NCBI GenBank assembly: GCA_002361775.1
Contig: DETV01000073.1
Coordinates: 45,046 to 55,041 of the forward strand
Source: Eubacterium sp. UBA3279
Lineage (GTDB): Bacteria > Bacillota > Clostridia > Lachnospirales > Lachnospiraceae
DNA length: 9,996 bases
Direction: 5' to 3'
Part shown: piece by piece, positions 6,732-9,996 of the stretch
Position numbering within the stretch: the first letter of the stretch is position 1
How the letters are laid out: each line of letters begins with the position of its first letter
Position numbers and translations under genes: made by a program
The notes under the pieces: generated by a model
Database searches by the model: none
What the model was told of the DNA's origin: nothing
Seen by the model: only the letters and a program-made list of their open reading frames with translations

Positions 6732-8951
6732 AAATTATGGTATGAGAAACCGGCGGAAGGATGGATTGAAACCCTTCCGGTGGGAAATGGAAATTTGGGA
6801 GCTATGGTTTGGGGGAATCCATGGAAAGAAGTGCTGGGGCTGAATGAGGAAAGCCTCTGGTCCGGATATGAAAAGGATAAAAATAATCCCCAGGCAAAAG
6901 AGTATCTGGACAAGGTAAGAGAACTGCTTTTTGCAGGAAAACCGGCGGAGGCAGAAAAATGCGTGGAAGAACATCTGCTGGGAGAATATAACGAATCCTA
7001 CCTGCCTTTGGGTAACCTGGAAATTTCTCTGGCGCCACAGGGAGAAGTGGAAAAGTACCGGCGCAGCCTGGATCTGGATACTGGGGTGGTTTCTGTGGAA
7101 TATGATACCAAACAGGGAAAATGGAAACGTGAAGTTTTTGCAAGCTATCCCGCCCAGGCGATTATTATAAGAATCACAGGGAGCAGTCCTGTTTCCCGGG
7201 TGGAGATTGGGCTGAACAGCCAGTTACAGGTGGAGCAGAAAGCCCAGGAGGAGCAGCTCTCTTTTTGGGGACAGTGTCCGGAGCATATAGATCCCAATTA
7301 TATACCCACACGACCAGAGAACTTTGTACAAGGCAGTAAAGGAATGAAATTTTCCGGTCAGGTAAAAGTTCTGTATTCGGATGGAAAAATGGGTGAGCAG
7401 AAGGATGTGCTGGTAATCCATGATGTGAAAGAACTGGTGCTGGCTGTTGGAGCTGTACGCCCGTCAAAAGAGGAGAAAAAGTCTTATGAAGAGTTGTTGG
7501 AGGAGCATCTTCAGGATTATCAAAAACTGATGAACGCCTCTTCCCTTTATCTGGGAGAAGAGCCGGATTTACCTACAGATGAGCGCCTGAACCGGATGAA
7601 ACAGGGGAAGAAAGATCCGGCTTTGTATGCGTTGTATTATCAGTATGGAAGATATCTTCTTATTGCGTCTTCCAGAGAGGGAAGTCTTCCGGCGAACCTT
7701 CAGGGAATCTGGAGCTGGGAGCTTCGGGCTCCATGGAGCAGTAACTGGACAACCAATATTAATACGCAGATGAACTACTGGCATGCCCAGATCACGAATC
7801 TGGGGGCATGTATGGAGCCGTATTTCCGTTTTATGGAGAGAATCTGTGACAAAGGAAAAGAGACGGCCCAGGTAAATTATGGCTGCAGAGGTTTTGTGCA
7901 TCATCATAATGCGGATTACTGGAACAGCACTAATCCGGTGGGAATTCCATATGGAGAAAAGAAAGGGCAGGAAGGCAGCAGCGGTTGGTCTATGTGGCCC
8001 ATGGGTGGAAATTGGGTGATCAGTGAATTATTTAAGCATTACGAATATCATCTTGACCGGGAGTTTTTAAAAGACACTGCTTATCCGATACTGAAAGAGG
8101 CGGCAGCTTTTTGTGTGGACTGGCTGATTCCTTATAAGGGGTATTATGTAACTTGTCCTTCCACTTCTCCGGAAAATCGTTATATTTCTCCAAAGGGAGA
8201 TAATTGTTGTCTGACGATTGCATCAACGATGGATTTAACTTTGATTCATGAGGTGTTCCGGGACTTTAGAAGAACCTGTGAGATTTTGGGTATTCAGGAT
8301 GAGTTGTTGAAAGAAATAGAGGAAAAAGAAAGCAAAATGCAGCCGTATCAGATTGGTGAGGATGGCCGTTTGTATGAGTGGTATGAACAGTTTGAGGAGC
8401 CGGAACCGGGACATCGCCATGTATCCCATTTGTATGGTTTATTCCCCTCAGATATTTTCAGGAAAGATGAAAAACTGGTAAATGCGGCAAGAAAATCGCT
8501 GGAATACAGACTTTCCCATGGAGGAGGGTATACGGGATGGAGCTGTGCATGGATCATCAACCTGTTTGCAATATTGAAAAACGGGGAAAAAGCACAGGAA
8601 TATCTGCATACGCTGCTGACTCGTTCAACCTATCCAAATATGTGGGATGCCCATCCGCCGTTTCAGATTGACGGTAATTTTGGAGGAACTTCAGGAATTG
8701 CTTATATGCTTCTGCAAAGTGAAACTGAGGTTATGGATATTCTCCCGGCGCTTTCACCAGAATGGGAAAAAGGTGAGGTGAAAGGACTTTGCGGAAAAGG
8801 ACAGACTACGATAGATATCTGCTGGGATAAGGAGTGGACAGAAGTAACCCTGCATACAGGAAAAATACCTTTTACAGGAATTATCCGTAAAGGGGAAAAA
8901 GAATATTCTGTTCAGGTGGAAGAAAATCAGGAAATGAAATTAAAACTCTGA
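6729..8951 (+). CDS. Glycoside hydrolase family 95 (alpha-L-fucosidase-like)
   Basis: A 740-residue enzyme covering the whole family length. The N-terminal beta-sandwich starts with WYEKPAEGWIETLPVGNGNLGAM and GLNEESLWSG. The catalytic (alpha/alpha)6 barrel carries NINTQMNYW (Asn343, Asn345), HHHNADYW, CPSTSPENRY (Glu482), HRHVSHLYGLFP, GYTGWSCAW and HPPFQIDGNFGG (Asp648). By comparison with the bifidobacterial GH95 alpha-1,2-fucosidase, the asparagines and Asp648 are likely to activate water, and Glu482 is a candidate general acid; this mapping is from memory. GH95 enzymes release alpha-1,2-fucose (sometimes alpha-L-galactose) from mucin or milk-type glycans. No signal peptide or anchor is visible, so it should act inside the cell on imported oligosaccharides. 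It lies 88 bases after the MATE gene; I see no clear terminator between them and none directly after it. Confidence 0.93.
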   Translation: MKLWYEKPAEGWIETLPVGNGNLGAMVWGNPWKEVLGLNEESLWSGYEKDKNNPQAKEYLDKVRELLFAGKPAEAEKCVEEHLLGEYNESYLPLGNLEISLAPQGEVEKYRRSLDLDTGVVSVEYDTKQGKWKREVFASYPAQAIIIRITGSSPVSRVEIGLNSQLQVEQKAQEEQLSFWGQCPEHIDPNYIPTRPENFVQGSKGMKFSGQVKVLYSDGKMGEQKDVLVIHDVKELVLAVGAVRPSKEEKKSYEELLEEHLQDYQKLMNASSLYLGEEPDLPTDERLNRMKQGKKDPALYALYYQYGRYLLIASSREGSLPANLQGIWSWELRAPWSSNWTTNINTQMNYWHAQITNLGACMEPYFRFMERICDKGKETAQVNYGCRGFVHHHNADYWNSTNPVGIPYGEKKGQEGSSGWSMWPMGGNWVISELFKHYEYHLDREFLKDTAYPILKEAAAFCVDWLIPYKGYYVTCPSTSPENRYISPKGDNCCLTIASTMDLTLIHEVFRDFRRTCEILGIQDELLKEIEEKESKMQPYQIGEDGRLYEWYEQFEEPEPGHRHVSHLYGLFPSDIFRKDEKLVNAARKSLEYRLSHGGGYTGWSCAWIINLFAILKNGEKAQEYLHTLLTRSTYPNMWDAHPPFQIDGNFGGTSGIAYMLLQSETEVMDILPALSPEWEKGEVKGLCGKGQTTIDICWDKEWTEVTLHTGKIPFTGIIRKGEKEYSVQVEENQEMKLKL

Positions 8952-8986
8952 GTATGTAGTTATTCTACCGTATATAGGAGTCTGAT

Positions 8987-9076
8987 TTGAAAATTTTGTT
9001 TGTAAAACAATTAAAAATGTAACATTTTGGAGAAAATGCTGATCTTGGTTTTACGGTAAAAAAGGACAATGATATT
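8987..9076 (+). pseudogene. Decayed 5' part of the ImmA/IrrE frame
   Basis: The metallopeptidase frame extends upstream of its first usable start codon. Bases 9023-9076 read HFGENADLGFTVKKDNDI in frame, which looks like normal coding sequence leading into the peptidase domain. A TAA at 9020-9022 ends it. Before that, a TTG at 8987 with AGGAG (8976-8980) six bases upstream opens MKILFVKQLKM in the same frame. This suggests a gene cut down at its 5' end and then stopped by a nonsense codon. Confidence 0.45.
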
Positions 9077-9715
9077 GTGATTTTTACAAATACTTGTAGT
9101 CGATTATCAAGAGAAATATTTACACTGGCGCATGAAATTGGTCATGCTATTTTACATTTAGAGGAGGATACTTCTTTTATTGATGATAATATTACAATAA
9201 ATGGGCGAAGTACTGATAAGAAGGAACAGGAAGCAAATTATTTTGCTGCTTGTTTGCTAATGCCAGATGATGATGTAAGCAGATTTATAGACCTGGAAAT
9301 ACAGGATTTTCATGAAAAGGGATTGTCGGCAATGGATATTGCCAGAATTATGTCAGAATTTAATGTAAGTTTTGATATGGCATTAAATAGGTTAGAAAGT
9401 TTAGCTGTTATAAATCAAAGACAGAAATTGTGTCTTGACAACGAGCGAATAGAAAAAAGAGTAGGTAATCTTCTTCGTAGCGTGGGAGGAAATGCAAAGT
9501 TAAATGTTCCCAGTAATGAAATTGATATGCCATATGAATATATAGATTACGTTATTTATAATTATAATCATAATGCTGTTCCTAAGGAAACTTTGGAAAA
9601 AGTGTTAGCTTGTTATCAATTGACAATTGAAGACGTAAGCGATAAATTGATTTCACGTCCTGTTGCTGCTGATGATGATGATATGGATGAATTGATAGGA
9701 GGTTTAGATGAGTGA
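9077..9715 (+). CDS. ImmA/IrrE family metallopeptidase, 5' truncated
   Basis: A 212-residue frame from GTG with a zinc-protease motif: AHEIGHAILH (His19, Glu20, His23) and the downstream EQEANYFAACLLMP with Glu52 as likely third zinc ligand. This is the ImmA/IrrE (DUF955) pattern. ImmA-type enzymes cleave phage or ICE repressors or act beside toxin-antitoxin genes. Residues about 100-212 are not recognised and end in an acidic tail with DDDDMDE. The start is poorly supported: AAGGA is ten bases away, and in-frame coding-like sequence continues upstream to a TAA at 9020. The N-terminal part normally preceding HEXXH is short or absent. The frame ends overlapping the ATG of the next gene at 9708, so the original genes were coupled. 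The strongly AT-rich composition suggests acquired DNA. Confidence 0.75.
   Translation: MIFTNTCSRLSREIFTLAHEIGHAILHLEEDTSFIDDNITINGRSTDKKEQEANYFAACLLMPDDDVSRFIDLEIQDFHEKGLSAMDIARIMSEFNVSFDMALNRLESLAVINQRQKLCLDNERIEKRVGNLLRSVGGNAKLNVPSNEIDMPYEYIDYVIYNYNHNAVPKETLEKVLACYQLTIEDVSDKLISRPVAADDDDMDELIGGLDE
9697..9710 (+). promoter_or_regulatory. Ribosome binding site for the small gene at 9708
   Basis: AGGAGG at 9697-9702 is five bases before ATG 9708, which overlaps the last codons of the ImmA/IrrE gene. It marks 9708 as the real start of the following gene and shows that ATG 9740, which has no such site, is only an internal codon. Confidence 0.7.
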
Positions 9716-9982
9716 GAGCCTCTTTAGATACAAATTGTTATGCCATTTACTTTTGCAGACGTATTGATTCTCAGATATCTGCTTGGCACAGTAGATGAAA
9801 ATCAAACCGTAACTGATTTTAATTCTATTAATTCATCTTCAGATTTGAATTGGTCTTTTAAGAGTCAGGTTACAAAGTTTATTAAAAGATTTTATAAGAA
9901 TCCTTATAGAAATGAAGATACAATCTGGATAAATAAACTTGCTATAGAAAATAATATGATGTTGGAGTCAAAAGATGCCTGA
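9708..9982 (+). pseudogene. Small unknown gene with an apparent one-base frameshift
   Basis: Translation from the well-placed ATG 9708 reads MSESLFRYK and then runs into TGA at 9765-9767. The frame offset by one continues openly from about 9728 to the TGA at 9980-9982, including an 80-residue stretch from ATG 9740 (MPFTFADVLILRYLLGTVDE). Adding a single A to the AAA run at 9732-9734 would join both into one protein of about 91 residues, MSESLFRYKIVMPFTFADV and onward. This points to a one-base deletion, a sequencing error, or less likely a programmed frameshift. The product is Asn/Lys/Phe-rich near its centre and is not recognised. It overlaps both neighbours by a few bases, as in a coupled cassette. 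Confidence 0.6.
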
Positions 9983-9996
9983 CGAATTGTTTCGTG
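9975..9996 (+). CDS. Start of a further gene, cut by the window end
   Basis: ATG 9975 lies eight bases ahead of the preceding stop (TGA 9980-9982) and has GGAG at 9964-9967 at a suitable distance. Only MPDELFR can be read before the window ends. The overlap and ribosome binding site make it the probable third member of the ImmA/IrrE cassette. Nothing can be said about its function. Confidence 0.5.

Noticed and set aside
8991..9013. AT-rich imperfect hairpin after the fucosidase, considered as terminator
   Set aside because: The stem is almost all A-T with a bulge and has no following T run, so terminator function is not supported.

Overview
The window looks like a chromosomal segment of a gut Clostridia member, most likely Lachnospiraceae. 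This is inferred from strong GGAGG ribosome binding sites, ATG/GTG/TTG starts, moderate-to-low GC, very short intergenic gaps and gene families common there (NlpC/P60 with SH3 wall enzymes, PadR-HAAS modules, MATE pumps, intracellular glycosidases). No rRNA, tRNA, CRISPR array or transposase was seen. All convincing genes are on the + strand.

Layout. (1) Bases 1-1572 hold the 3' part of a secreted cell-wall protein: a Thr/Pro/Glu-rich 24-nt repeat tract, an SH3-like domain, an NlpC/P60-like domain whose catalytic Cys is replaced by Ala, and a phage-tail-lysozyme-like domain. An in-frame TAA at 67-69 interrupts the repeat tract. A strong intrinsic terminator follows (1598-1639). (2) Bases 1684-6640 form a tightly packed cluster. 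It contains an operator-like dyad, a PadR regulator with a probable TTG start at 1752, a soluble HAAS plus toastrack (DUF4097-like) protein, a cytosolic GH18 glycosidase, an unrecognised 51-residue Cys-containing protein, a two-domain protein joining a 5'-nucleotidase-type HAD phosphatase to a guanylate-kinase-like domain, and a MATE efflux protein. Gaps of a few bases or ATGA-type overlaps suggest one transcript. (3) Bases 6729-8951 encode a cytosolic GH95 alpha-L-fucosidase-like enzyme, separated from the MATE gene by 88 bases without a clear terminator. (4) From about 8975 the sequence turns AT-rich and carries a decayed accessory cassette: an ImmA/IrrE metallopeptidase lacking a proper 5' end, a small unknown gene that looks frameshifted by one base, and the first seven codons of another gene.

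How the parts may work together: PadR probably represses its own cluster, and the HAAS-toastrack protein is the likely signal-linked partner, as in known PadR-HAAS pairs. The cluster's outputs (a sugar-cleaving enzyme, a nucleotide-phosphate enzyme and a drug/metabolite exporter) do not form a pathway I recognise. The best candidates for something undescribed are the HAD-guanylate kinase fusion and the 51-residue protein next to it. Three separate gene-breaking lesions (67-69, 9020-9022, about 9731-9736) mean that assembly or sequencing error should be kept in mind.
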